Shown here: positions 1 through 8,962 of the stretch, one piece after another
How positions within the stretch are numbered: position 1 is the stretch's first letter
How the letters are laid out: the number at the start of each line of letters is the position of its first letter
Source of the DNA: Pseudoglutamicibacter cumminsii
Lineage (GTDB): Bacteria; Actinomycetota; Actinomycetes; Actinomycetales; Micrococcaceae
NCBI RefSeq assembly: GCF_016907775.1
Contig: NZ_JAFBCO010000001.1
Coordinates: 1,054,001 to 1,118,000, forward strand
Direction of reading: 5' to 3'
Length of the DNA stretch: 64,000 nucleotides
The notes under the pieces: generated by a model
The model's database searches: none
What the model saw: only the letters and a program-made list of their open reading frames with translations
Told to the model about the DNA's origin: nothing
Made by a program: the position numbers and the translations under genes

Positions 1-3000
1 CTCGAAGTCAATGAAACCACTGGGCATGCAGGTATTGACTTCGGTGTCATCAAGCCAAAACTCGGGTTTGAGGTGACCAAGAAAGTTAACGGCGCAGACA
101 GCGTGAGCCTGGGCGTCGACGACAAAGCTACGTTCACCATCGAAGGTAAAAACACGTCCAACGTGATGGTGCAACAGGTGTACCTCAAGGACACCTGGGT
201 GGCGGGGCGTACCCCGTTGAAGCTGACGTGCTCGCTTTTCAAAGCCGACGGCACCAAGTACACCAAAAAAGAGCTTAACGAGAGGTTTAAGAACATTTCC
301 GCCAGCATGGCGGGCTTTGAAGAGGGAAACGGGTATCTACCGATGAAGATCGGTGAGCGGTTCTCTTGCACCGCAACCTACGTCGTGACGCAAGCCGACG
401 TCGATGCGAAACAGGACCTCACAAACGAAGCCCAGGTTCGTGGTACATACTCGTATGTCCACCAGTTTTCAGGACGCAACGACACCCTCACCGTCAAGGC
501 CTCCGACACTGCAGTGATTCGCCTCTCGGAGCAGGATCCCGCGCCGGAACCTACCGAGGAGCCGACGGGCGAGCCGACTGAGGAACCTACCGAGGAGCCG
601 ACGCCGGAACCTACGGAGGAGCCTACTGCGGAGCCAACGGAGGAACCGACGGCTGAGCCTACGGAGGAACCTACCGAGGAACCTACCGAGGAGCCGACGC
701 CGGAACCTACGGAGGAGCCAACGGAGGAGCCTACTGCGGAGCCAGCTCCAGCGGCTTCGATGAAGCTTGAGACCCTCGTCGACGGCGAGAAGTCTGTTGA
801 GAAGAACGCGGATGATGCCGCGACCTTCACGATGACGCTTGAGAACACGGGCGAAGCGGACCTGCACGACGTCACGTTCAAGAGTGCCTGGGTTGAAGGT
901 AAAGACCCGCTCGAGCTCTACTGCGACGTTGACGGCGACTTCGTCTACGCGAACGACGAGAAGTTCACGCTGAAGGCAGGCGAGACCCTCAACTGCGAAA
1001 CCGAGTACCGGATGACGCAGGAGGACATCGACGCGGGTAAGCCGCTGAAGAACACCGTGACCGCTGAGGCTGTGACGCGCCCTGCATCGGGAGAGCCGCA
1101 GACCCTCAAAGAGACGGACTCAGCCGAGGTCGTTCCAGCTGCTGTGGCGGCTCAGCTCGAGCTGATCAAGGAAGCCTGGGGCGAATACGGTACCGACAAC
1201 AGCACCATCGGCGACGAGATCGAGTACATGTTCACGGTCTACAACCATGGCAACGTGACGGTAAGCAACATCGAGATCAATGACCCGATGCTCGCTGAAG
1301 CCGGCGCCGACGTCGTCTGTGAAGATGACACCCTCGGACCGAACGGTCAGACCGAATGCACCGCGGCGTACACCGTCACGGATGAGGACGTCGCCGAGGG
1401 GAAGACGGAACTTGTCAACACCGCGACCGTGAAGGGCAAGACCCCAGCCGGTGAAGGCGTTGAGAGTGACGCGGCAACGGCGACGACCGCAGTTGGCCTG
1501 CCGGGCTTGGCGATCGAGAAGAGCATTCTCGACGAGCCAGAAGAAGGCTTCACCGCGGGCGACACCGTGACCTACAGCATTGTGGTGACCGGAACCGGTA
1601 CCGGCGGCACTGAATACGTGACCGTGCATGACAAGATGCTCGAAGACCGTGGCGGCGAGCTGACCTGTGAATGGGACGGCCGGGAGATCGCGAACGGGCA
1701 GATTTTCCTCGACCCAGAGGACACCGCTACCTGCACGGGCTCGATCACCGTGACGGAAGAAGACGTTGCGGCGGGCAAGCCGATCGTGAACACGGCGGAA
1801 GCGCGCGGTAGCTACAACGACGTTGAAGCTGAGACCGTGACCGCGACTGCGGAATTCACGCCGGCAGCGCCGGAAGAGCCGGAGCCGACTGACGAGCCGA
1901 CTGAGGAGCCTGAGCCGACGGATACTCCAACGGACGAGCCGACCGAGGAACCGACGGAGCAGCCGGAACCAACCGAGGAGCCAACGGAGGAACCGGAGCC
2001 GACTGAGGAGCCAACGGACGAGCCGACCGAGGAGCCGACTGACGAGCCGACTGAGCAGCCGGAGCCAACCGAGGAACCAACCACGGATCCAACGGATGGC
2101 CCGACTGAGGGTCCGGAGCCGACTGACGAGCCGACGGAGCAGCCGGAGCCAACCGAAGAACCAACCACGGATCCAACGGATGGCCCGACTGAGGGTCCGG
2201 AGCCGACGGATGAACCTACCGAGGAACCAACTGCGGAGCCTACGGACGAGCCGACTGCGGAACCAACCCCGGATCCGAAGAAGGTTGAGCTGTCACTGAC
2301 GAAGCTCGTTGCTGGTCCGGGTTCGGACGAGCCGGTTTCTGCGATCACGCTTGATGCCGATAAGAAGGCTACGTTCACGATCACTGGCACGAACACTGGT
2401 GATGTAGCTATTGAGAATGTTCAGCTCGTCGACACGTGGGTTGAGGGCAAGGATCCGCTTGTTCTTGAGTGCACGGTCGGGGACGACAAGGTGAATGTGG
2501 CGGACAAGTCCCTGCAGCTGCAGCCGGGTCAGTCGGTGACGTGTGTTACCGAGTACACCGTGACTGCTGAGGATGTTGCTGCCCAGGAGGATTTGGTCAA
2601 TAAGGCGACGATCTTTGGCGACGGCGTCAAGGGCGAGGCGCGTGCTGTGAAGCGTGTGACGCTGTTCAACATGAGTGCTGTCGCGCGTGCCCTCGAGGCT
2701 GCCCCTGAGGTGACCGCGTCGTCTGAGGCTACTATCAAGATGGCTCCAGTACCGTCTGAGGATCCTACGGACGAGCCGACTACGGAGCCGACTGACGAGC
2801 CGACCGAGGAACCGACTGCGGAGCCTACGCCGGAGCCAACGGATGAGCCGACTGAACAGCCGGATCCAACGGAGGAACCGACCGAGGATCCTACGGGTGA
2901 ACCAACGGACACCCCAACCGAGGAACCAACCGCGGATCCAACCGGCGAGCCGACGGATGAACCTACGGACGCTCCTACCGAGCAGCCAACGGATCAGCCG

Positions 3001-3399
3001 ACCGGCGAACCTACGGATGAGCCAACTGAGGATCCAACAGATGATCCGACGAGTGGCCCGACTGAAGGTCCAGCACCGACGGATGCTCCAACCGATGCTC
3101 CAACGGACGAGCCGACGGATGAACCTACGGACGCTCCTACCGAGCAGCCAACGGATCAGCCGACGGAGGATCCAACGGATGAGCCAACCGATGAACCGAG
3201 CCAGGACCAGAATGTCCCAGCTCCGGGCATGCCAGGTGGCGACAACAGTGGCGACAACGCCGGTGACCACACCGACGGTCCAGGTTCGGGCTCGCTAGCC
3301 CAGACCGGTGCACAGGTCGCTGGAGTGATCGGGATTGCAGCCGTACTCGTGATCCTAGGCCTCGTGCTGACGATCATCATGCGTCGCCGCAGCCAGTAA
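1..3399 (+). CDS. Large cell-wall-anchored surface protein, 3' part (LAQTG sorting signal, Pro/Thr/Glu repeats)
   Basis: The reading frame is open from base 1, so the N terminus and signal peptide lie outside the window. About 1,132 residues are visible. Five beta-sandwich-like modules of the DUF11/DUF7507 type can be seen (bases about 1-530, 757-1130, 1150-1490, 1495-1860 and 2284-2690). Most share a D-W-V-x-G-x-D/T-P-L motif, a Cys pair and a T-x-x-D-V-x-A-x-x-x-L-x-N strand. They are separated by low-complexity linkers of EPTEEPT/DEPT units (541-750, 1861-2280, 2758-3210) that probably act as stiff wall-spanning stalks. The C terminus has LAQTG at 3295-3309, a hydrophobic helix and an RRRSQ tail, which is a sortase sorting signal; LAxTG is the motif preferred by class E sortases. 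No sortase gene is in the window. The likely role is adhesion or another surface function; the ligand is unknown. Confidence 0.85.
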   Translation, partial: LEVNETTGHAGIDFGVIKPKLGFEVTKKVNGADSVSLGVDDKATFTIEGKNTSNVMVQQVYLKDTWVAGRTPLKLTCSLFKADGTKYTKKELNERFKNISASMAGFEEGNGYLPMKIGERFSCTATYVVTQADVDAKQDLTNEAQVRGTYSYVHQFSGRNDTLTVKASDTAVIRLSEQDPAPEPTEEPTGEPTEEPTEEPTPEPTEEPTAEPTEEPTAEPTEEPTEEPTEEPTPEPTEEPTEEPTAEPAPAASMKLETLVDGEKSVEKNADDAATFTMTLENTGEADLHDVTFKSAWVEGKDPLELYCDVDGDFVYANDEKFTLKAGETLNCETEYRMTQEDIDAGKPLKNTVTAEAVTRPASGEPQTLKETDSAEVVPAAVAAQLELIKEAWGEYGTDNSTIGDEIEYMFTVYNHGNVTVSNIEINDPMLAEAGADVVCEDDTLGPNGQTECTAAYTVTDEDVAEGKTELVNTATVKGKTPAGEGVESDAATATTAVGLPGLAIEKSILDEPEEGFTAGDTVTYSIVVTGTGTGGTEYVTVHDKMLEDRGGELTCEWDGREIANGQIFLDPEDTATCTGSITVTEEDVAAGKPIVNTAEARGSYNDVEAETVTATAEFTPAAPEEPEPTDEPTEEPEPTDTPTDEPTEEPTEQPEPTEEPTEEPEPTEEPTDEPTEEPTDEPTEQPEPTEEPTTDPTDGPTEGPEPTDEPTEQPEPTEEPTTDPTDGPTEGPEPTDEPTEEPTAEPTDEPTAEPTPDPKKVELSLTKLVAGPGSDEPVSAITLDADKKATFTITGTNTGDVAIENVQLVDTWVEGKDPLVLECTVGDDKVNVADKSLQLQPGQSVTCVTEYTVTAEDVAAQEDLVNKATIFGDGVKGEARAVKRVTLFNMSAVARALEAAPEVTASSEATIKMAPVPSEDPTDEPTTEPTDEPTEEPTAEPTPEPTDEPTEQPDPTEEPTEDPTGEPTDTPTEEPTADPTGEPTDEPTDAPTEQPTDQPTGEPTDEPTEDPTDDPTSGPTEGPAPTDAPTDAPTDEPTDEPTDAPTEQPTDQPTEDPTDEPTDEPSQDQNVPAPGMPGGDNSGDNAGDHTDGPGSGSLAQTGAQVAGVIGIAAVLVILGLVLTIIMRRRSQ

Positions 3400-3454
3400 A
3401 ACGATCATGAATAACACGGCTATCGGGCTGCATCACTAACGTCAGTCCGACACC

Positions 3455-3499
3455 ACAGAAAGGGTGGGAACACGAAGATCGTGTTCCCACCCTTTCTGT
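3455..3499. terminator. Perfect 19-bp inverted repeat between convergent genes
   Basis: Arms at 3455-3473 and 3481-3499 are perfectly complementary around a 7-base loop. Each arm ends in an A/T-rich flank. It sits between the surface protein gene (+) and the DUF445 gene (-), so it most likely ends transcription from both sides. Confidence 0.8.
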
Positions 3500-3540
3500 A
3501 TCTAGCGAGCCTCACATAGGGCCGCCGAAAATGGCACACA

Positions 3541-4878
3541 TCAACCAACCACAGAACTCACCACGCTAGCCAACGCGAAAATAGTGACACCCGCCAAAGA
3601 ACCAACAACCGTGCCATTAATCCGGATGAACTGAAGATCCTTACCCACCATCAACTCGATACGCTCCGTAGCCTGAGACGCATCCCAATCACGCACAGTA
3701 TCCGTAATCAACTCAACAGCCTTACCCCTATACCGCACAGCAGCCCACCGCGCCGCCTGCGCAGCCCACGCATCGACCTTCTCAGCCAACGGATCGCCGC
3801 CAACCAACCGCCGACCAAGATCAACCAAGCCATTCGTCAAAGACTCACGCAACGGGGCATCAACCGACACCGCCGCATCGGAAACAGACCGCTTCAACTG
3901 AACCCACACATCGGACGCGACCTGACGCAACCGAGGATCCGAAGCCAACGAGACCTTCAAACCCTCAAAACGCTCCTGCGTCACAGCATCCCGCTGCAAA
4001 CCATCAGCCACCGACGCCAACCAGCCGTCAACACTCACACGCAACGGATGAGCCGCATCAGCACGCGCTGCCACTAAAAGACTCGCCAGCTCACGGTGCA
4101 GACGCTCACCGATCAACCGATCCACACGAGACGGCAACCAGCCCGGCGTCCTATCAGACACCAGCCGATGAACAACCTCCGAATGCTCCTGAAGCCAGCC
4201 CGCCGCTTGATCAATCAACGACTCCACCGCCGCAACATGCTGACGATCATCCACAACCCGACCCAAAACCACGCCAACCGTGCTAGCCCACTCAGGCTCA
4301 ATCACATGCTCACGGACCAAACCCTCCGCGACCCGCTGAAAATCCTCATCAGCCACAACCTCCATGAGGCCAGAAGCGATCGTCAAAAGCTCGCCTGAAA
4401 GCCGCTCCGCACGGTCACGATCAGCGATCCAGCCGCCCAGGGGTTGCGCAACACGAAGATTCACTAAACGCTTCTCAAGAACCTCATCATTGAGGAAATT
4501 GTCACGCACAAAAACGCCTAAACTATCGCCAATCTGATCCTTCTTCCGGGGAATCAAACCCGTATGCGGAATAGGCAAACCCATCGGCCTGCGGAACAAC
4601 GCCGTCACCGCAAACCAATCCGCCAACGCACCAACCATGCCGCCCTCGGCGCCCGCCCGGACGTAGCCAGCCCACACGTAACGGTCCTGCAACGCGAAAC
4701 CCACCGCAAAAATCACAGCCAGAATTACGAGTAGTGCCGTCGCGACGAACTTCATTTTGCGAAGAGCCTGGCGGCGCTGCTCATCAGTCGGTAGGGTTGA
4801 CCCGGCGGCGGGGGCCGGCGAGAGTTGAAAAGACGTGGACGGCACGGAAACCTCCCCAGAAGGAACGGACACCTCCAT
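3541..4878 (-). CDS. DUF445 family membrane protein
   Basis: 445 residues. It has a hydrophobic helix near residues 43-65, the DUF445 core GGMVGALADWFAVTALFRRP followed by a PIPHTGLIPRKK loop, a long helical middle section and a C-terminal hydrophobic helix (TVVGSLAGVTIFALA). This matches the YjiN/DUF445 family of inner-membrane proteins of unknown function. The first ATG codes for a Pro/Ser-rich leader; a later start is possible because the conserved part begins near residue 40. It faces the divergently transcribed GDPD gene 56 bases away. Confidence 0.85.
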   Translation of the reverse strand: MEVSVPSGEVSVPSTSFQLSPAPAAGSTLPTDEQRRQALRKMKFVATALLVILAVIFAVGFALQDRYVWAGYVRAGAEGGMVGALADWFAVTALFRRPMGLPIPHTGLIPRKKDQIGDSLGVFVRDNFLNDEVLEKRLVNLRVAQPLGGWIADRDRAERLSGELLTIASGLMEVVADEDFQRVAEGLVREHVIEPEWASTVGVVLGRVVDDRQHVAAVESLIDQAAGWLQEHSEVVHRLVSDRTPGWLPSRVDRLIGERLHRELASLLVAARADAAHPLRVSVDGWLASVADGLQRDAVTQERFEGLKVSLASDPRLRQVASDVWVQLKRSVSDAAVSVDAPLRESLTNGLVDLGRRLVGGDPLAEKVDAWAAQAARWAAVRYRGKAVELITDTVRDWDASQATERIELMVGKDLQFIRINGTVVGSLAGVTIFALASVVSSVVG

Positions 4879-4934
4879 CTAAACACCCGCGCCGCATCGT
4901 TAACCGGCCACGGCACAGCAGTTAGGCTGAAAAC

Positions 4935-5726
4935 GTGCCACGCATATTCGCCCACCGAGGATCATCAGGCCGCTACGCCGAAAACACGCGCGCCGCGTTC
5001 ATGCAAGCAATCCAAGACGGGGCGGACGGCCTCGAATGCGACGTACGGCTCACCGGCGACGGGGAGGTCGTGGTGCATCACGACGAAAAGCTGGGGCGGA
5101 CATCCAACGGTGTGGGCGCGGTTTCGGAATGGAGCTTGGCGGAGCTGCGGAGGGTGGACTTCAGCAGCTGGAAAACGTCGAGATGGCCGGCTGAATACGG
5201 CGGGGCAGGGGAACAGCTGCTGACGTTGAGCGAGCTGCTGGAGATCGCGGCGGCGGCAGGGCGGCCGATCGAGGTGGCCGTCGAAGTGAAACACACGCCC
5301 GCGCACAATCCCGAGCTCGACGACGCGGTGCTGGAGATCCTCACCACCCACCCCTCTTTAACCTTTAGCAACGTGAGTGCTTCTATTATGAGCTTCAGTC
5401 CGACTGCAGTAAGACGAATGACTGAAGTTTTCGGGGCTGCTAAAGTCTGCATGCTCATCGAAAACAAGCGGCGGACGGAACTACAAAGATCGAGACAAAA
5501 CGTAGCAATGCAGCTACTCGATGAGCATCCGCAGCTTATGGCGGGGCCGGGCGTATCGTTCACCCGCGACCACGAAGAACACGTACGCCGATGGATAAAA
5601 CAAGGCACAAAACACCGAGTGTGGACGGTAGATCGACTCGAAGATGCCCGGTATCTCCTTGAATTAGGGGTCGAAGAGCTCACCAGCAACTACCCGGCCG
5701 ACCTCAGAGCAGCGCTGGGTCTCTGA
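4935..5726 (+). CDS. Glycerophosphodiester phosphodiesterase (GDPD family)
   Basis: 263 residues with a GTG start. It would hydrolyse glycerophosphodiesters to glycerol 3-phosphate and an alcohol. Family residues are visible: HRG near residue 7, the E-N-T segment, ECDVRLTGDG with the metal-binding Glu/Asp, and the second catalytic His in VVVHHDEKLGRTSNG. There is no signal peptide, so it is probably cytoplasmic. Bases 5358-5389 match the interspersed AACCTTYGGCA-N7-TGCTG element and are translated in frame as part of LTFSNVSASI, just before the conserved SFSP strand. Codon choice around this stretch is more A/T-rich than in the rest of the gene. Confidence 0.88.
   Translation: MPRIFAHRGSSGRYAENTRAAFMQAIQDGADGLECDVRLTGDGEVVVHHDEKLGRTSNGVGAVSEWSLAELRRVDFSSWKTSRWPAEYGGAGEQLLTLSELLEIAAAAGRPIEVAVEVKHTPAHNPELDDAVLEILTTHPSLTFSNVSASIMSFSPTAVRRMTEVFGAAKVCMLIENKRRTELQRSRQNVAMQLLDEHPQLMAGPGVSFTRDHEEHVRRWIKQGTKHRVWTVDRLEDARYLLELGVEELTSNYPADLRAALGL
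5358..5389 (+). repeat. Interspersed dyad element inside the GDPD gene
   Basis: The stretch contains TAACCTTTAGCAACGTGAGT followed by GCTTCTATTAT. It matches the intergenic units at 40272 and 23396 nearly base for base and keeps the 7-base spacer. It is in frame. Confidence 0.7.
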
Positions 5727-5748
5727 CACTCGCCCCAACCTCAGAAGT

Positions 5749-5820
5749 TAACCTTCGGCATCAAAATTGTAGTTATTTACTCCGCCAACAGAATTTCAGC
5801 AATTTCGGTGCCCAAGGTTT
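5749..5820. repeat. Interspersed dyad element, inverted pair downstream of the GDPD gene
   Basis: One unit points right (5749-5777, ATTG class) and one points left (5792-5820). They face each other across a 14-base spacer but are only partly complementary. They lie between the GDPD gene and the 2-hydroxyacid dehydrogenase gene. Confidence 0.75.
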
Positions 5821-5881
5821 TATTGCAGGGGAGAAGCTGCCACATAGGATGGCATGCAAACCCAACCCCAGAGGAGCTGAC

Positions 5882-6940
5882 ATGCAGAACGAATCACGCC
5901 CCCGCATCGTTATTGCAACCCCGCTGAACGAAGAGCTCACCAACCGCATCATCACTGAACTACCCGAATGCGACATCGTCAGCGCGCCCGAGCTGCAACC
6001 ACCAGCACGATACGCCGGCGACTGGCCAGGCGACCCAAACTTCAAACGCACCCCAGAAGAACAAGAACGCTACGAAGACATCCTCGCCACCGCCGACGCG
6101 CTCTTCGCAGTGCCAGACGAATCCGGGACACTCCTCGGCAAAATCATCCAGCGAAACGACAACCTCCGCTGGGTTCACACCACAGCAGCCGGCGGCGGGG
6201 CGCAAATCAAACGCGCCAACATCAGCCCCGAACGCCTCGAGTCGTTCACTGCCACAACATCGGCAGGCGTCCACGGGCAAACCCTCACCGAATACGCGCT
6301 ATTCGGTGTGCTCGCCGGCGCGAAAGACCTGCCGCGCATCCAGAAAGACCAGCGGAACTCGCATTGGCCGGAGCCTCGATGGACGATGCGGGCGCTCGCC
6401 GACATGACCGTGCTGGTGCTGGGCCTCGGCGGGATCGGATCGCGTGCCGCGGCGGTGTTTTCTGCTGTTGGGGCTCGCGTCTGGGGCGCGTCGCGTTCCG
6501 GCCGGCCGGTTGACGGACTCGAGCGGGTCATCCCGATGGATGAGCTGCACAGCGTGCTGGGTGAAGTGGATGCGCTTGTTGTGACGTTGCCCGGGACGGA
6601 CGCTACACGGCACCTGGTCGATGCGGAGTTCCTGAACGCTTTGAAGGACGATGCGGTTGTGGTCAACGTGGGCCGCGGTTCGGTGATCGATGAGGCGGCG
6701 TTGGTTGACGCGCTGGACCGAGGAAAGGTCAGTTTCGCTGCACTCGACGTCACGGAACGCGAACCTTTAGCACCAGAAAGTCCCCTATGGCAGCACGAGA
6801 AAGTGATGATTACCCCACACAACGCTGCGTTGTCCGATAAGGAACCGGATAGGGTCGTGGACCTGTTCATTGAGAACGCGAAAGCGTGGCTCGCAGGCGA
6901 AGAGATGAAGAACGTGGTCGACAAGGACCACTTCTACTGA
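5882..6940 (+). CDS. D-isomer specific 2-hydroxyacid dehydrogenase
   Basis: 352 residues. The ATG at 5882 is preceded by GAGGAG at good spacing and was preferred over an in-frame ATG at 5849. It is an NAD(P)-dependent oxidoreductase acting on a 2-hydroxyacid or 2-ketoacid; the substrate cannot be set from sequence. The Rossmann motif LGLGGIGSRAAAVF lies near residue 180. The catalytic Arg is in VNVGRGSVIDEAAL, the Glu in the TEREPLAPESPLW segment and the His in TPHNAALS. The order fits the GyaR/SerA-like family without an ACT domain. It stands as a single gene between element pairs and is followed by a large hairpin. Confidence 0.85.
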   Translation: MQNESRPRIVIATPLNEELTNRIITELPECDIVSAPELQPPARYAGDWPGDPNFKRTPEEQERYEDILATADALFAVPDESGTLLGKIIQRNDNLRWVHTTAAGGGAQIKRANISPERLESFTATTSAGVHGQTLTEYALFGVLAGAKDLPRIQKDQRNSHWPEPRWTMRALADMTVLVLGLGGIGSRAAAVFSAVGARVWGASRSGRPVDGLERVIPMDELHSVLGEVDALVVTLPGTDATRHLVDAEFLNALKDDAVVVNVGRGSVIDEAALVDALDRGKVSFAALDVTEREPLAPESPLWQHEKVMITPHNAALSDKEPDRVVDLFIENAKAWLAGEEMKNVVDKDHFY

Positions 6941-6949
6941 GCTTTTTAG

Positions 6950-7025
6950 AACCTTCGGCATCGCTAGTGCTGAAATGCAGCCCCTGACGGGGCGATTTCA
7001 GCACTAGCGATGCCGAAGATGGTTT
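6950..7025. repeat. Inverted pair of dyad elements forming a 24-bp perfect hairpin; likely bidirectional terminator
   Basis: Arms 6953-6976 and 6995-7018 are perfectly complementary over 24 bases. The centre, CCCCTGACGGGG, extends the stem. It sits between two convergent genes. Each arm is one AGTG-class unit of the interspersed family. Confidence 0.85.
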
Positions 7026-7031
7026 AAGGGG

Positions 7032-8756
7032 CTAATCCGTGATGCTCAGTTCGTTTCCGGGAACCGACGCCAGCAGCTTTCGCGTATAAGGGTGCCGCGG
7101 GTTCTTGAATATCTCCTCCGACGTCGCCGCTTCCACAAGCTCACCGGACTTCATTACACACACATAGTCCGAAATCAGTCGCACCACCGCCAGATCGTGC
7201 GAAATAAAAAGATATGAAAGCCCCTTCTCGGCCTGCAAGCGCCCCAGCAACTTCAGAATCTGGTCCTGAACCAGCACATCCAACGCAGACACCGGTTCGT
7301 CACACACAAGCAAATCCGGCTCCAACGCCAAAGCACGCGCGATCGCTATACGCTGCCTCTGCCCGCCAGACAACTCCGACGGATACCGTCCCAACAAATC
7401 CTCTGGCAACGCAACTTCATCCATCAGGGACCGCACCTTGTCGCGGCGCTCCGCAGGGGTCCCCACCTTATAGGCGTCCAGGGGCTCCCGAATGATACGC
7501 CCAATCGAATACATCGGATTCAGCGACGAATAAGGATCCTGGAAAATCGGTTGCATACGACGACGGACCCTCTTCCAGTCCGACTTCTTCAAACCTGACA
7601 AGTCCTCGCCGTCAAACTCGATCCGGCCGCTCGACGGCTCAGTCAGCCCCAACAACATCCGAGCTGTAGTCGTCTTACCTGAACCAGACTCACCCACAAG
7701 AGCAACCGCCGAACCGCGAGGAATCTCAAACGAAACATTCTTCGCCGCAAAGAAGTCCTCGCCACGCACCCCACGCTTCGGATAAGACTTGCTCAACCCC
7801 TCGACGCGGACCAGCGGATCCATCTCCGCCGGCGACGCCTCAGCGGAACCAGCCACCGCATCGTACGCCCCGCCTGCGCCCGTGAAATCGCCCGGCATCA
7901 AACGAGCCGCCGCAACCGACGGCGCAGCCCGCACCAACTCCTGCGTATAAGGATGCTGCGGGCTCTCCAAAAGCTGACGGGCAGGCCCCGACTCCACCAC
8001 GCGCCCGCGATGCATCACCACCACATCCTCGGCGCGCTCCGCGGCGAGCGCGAGGTCATGGGTAATCAGCAGAACCGAAGTTCCGCGCTCGGCGGTCATC
8101 TCATCCAGCCGGTCAAGGATCACCCGCTGAACCGTCACATCGAGCGCGGACGTCGGCTCATCGGCAATCAAAAGACGCGGCTGGCATGCAAGCCCGATAG
8201 CGATCAGCACACGCTGCCGCAACCCGCCAGATAACTCGTGAGGATACTGATGCGCCTTCTCCTCAGGATTAGGGATACCGGCATCCCGCATGACCTCAAG
8301 GACGTGCTCATCTACCGTGCTCTTAGCTGCCGCCTTATTGACCAGCAGCGTCTCCGCGATCTGCCGCCCGACGCGCGCCACCGGATTGAGATTCGACATC
8401 GGATCCTGCGGAACAAGGCCGATGTGGGAGCCCCGGAGACGCTGAAACTCATGGTCGGAATAGGTGGCTAGATCCTGGCCGTCAAACGTTATAGAACCGG
8501 CAGTTACCGCGCCGTTGTCGGGGAGGAGGCCGATGATCGCCATGGCGAGGGTGGACTTGCCGGAACCAGATTCTCCCACGATGGCGAGGGTTTTGCCGCG
8601 GTTTAGTTGCAGGCTGGCGCCTTGGACAGCGTTGACGACACCATGGCGGGTCTTGAAACTGATCGAAAGGTCGCGGAGCTCAAGCAACGTGTCAGTTTCG
8701 GTTGCGCCAGGTGATTTACCGTCCTCGCGGGAAGTGGCGTGAGGCATACGTTCCAT
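7032..8756 (-). CDS. Oligopeptide/dipeptide-type ABC transporter ATPase with two fused nucleotide-binding domains
   Basis: 574 residues, equivalent to a DppD-DppF or OppD-OppF fusion. Domain 1 has Walker A GESGSGKS, signature LSGGLRQRV and Walker [13 protein letters not shown]. Domain 2 starts near residue 300 with GESGSGKTT, signature LSGGQRQRI and [12 protein letters not shown]. Each domain ends with the [16 protein letters not shown] tail of the oligopeptide subfamily. It would power uptake of peptides, nickel or similar solutes. No permease or binding-protein gene is adjacent: the downstream neighbour is convergent and the upstream one is ackA. Its partners must be encoded elsewhere. The start could also be the ATG three codons downstream. 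Confidence 0.9.
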   Translation of the reverse strand: MERMPHATSREDGKSPGATETDTLLELRDLSISFKTRHGVVNAVQGASLQLNRGKTLAIVGESGSGKSTLAMAIIGLLPDNGAVTAGSITFDGQDLATYSDHEFQRLRGSHIGLVPQDPMSNLNPVARVGRQIAETLLVNKAAAKSTVDEHVLEVMRDAGIPNPEEKAHQYPHELSGGLRQRVLIAIGLACQPRLLIADEPTSALDVTVQRVILDRLDEMTAERGTSVLLITHDLALAAERAEDVVVMHRGRVVESGPARQLLESPQHPYTQELVRAAPSVAAARLMPGDFTGAGGAYDAVAGSAEASPAEMDPLVRVEGLSKSYPKRGVRGEDFFAAKNVSFEIPRGSAVALVGESGSGKTTTARMLLGLTEPSSGRIEFDGEDLSGLKKSDWKRVRRRMQPIFQDPYSSLNPMYSIGRIIREPLDAYKVGTPAERRDKVRSLMDEVALPEDLLGRYPSELSGGQRQRIAIARALALEPDLLVCDEPVSALDVLVQDQILKLLGRLQAEKGLSYLFISHDLAVVRLISDYVCVMKSGELVEAATSEEIFKNPRHPYTRKLLASVPGNELSITD

Positions 8757-8788
8757 TTTGCCTTATGAGGTTCGATTTCCCACCGACG

Positions 8789-8962
8789 TTAATCTTCGGC
8801 ACAGAAATTGTCGTTATTCCGCGGAAGGCGAGTCCGTGATTGCGCTGCCGAGTCAAGACAAGCGCATCCAAGCAGCGTTCCAGCTTGCAACTTTATTTCA
8901 GCAATTTTGGTGCCGAAGGTTAAAACAACTGCCGTTTTGGAGCACTCTCGTCGCTAAAGGTT
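8789..8962. repeat. Three dyad elements between ackA and the ABC ATPase gene
   Basis: Units lie at 8789-8818 (rightward), 8894-8922 (leftward) and 8940-8962 (leftward). The last overlaps the 3' end of ackA and supplies its TAG stop. The remaining 75 bases between the first two show no gene. Confidence 0.75.

Noticed and set aside
378-3270. Several long open frames on the minus strand opposite the surface protein gene
   Set aside because: They translate the Pro/Thr/Glu codon repeats of the plus strand into Ser-Val-Gly or Arg-rich repeats and have no family resemblance; the plus strand encodes recognisable modules and a sorting signal.
6758-6780. AACCTTTAGCACC in the 2-hydroxyacid dehydrogenase gene, resembling a dyad element
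   Set aside because: Only the left 13 bases match, the right half-site is missing, and the encoded EPLAPES is a normal conserved segment of this enzyme family.
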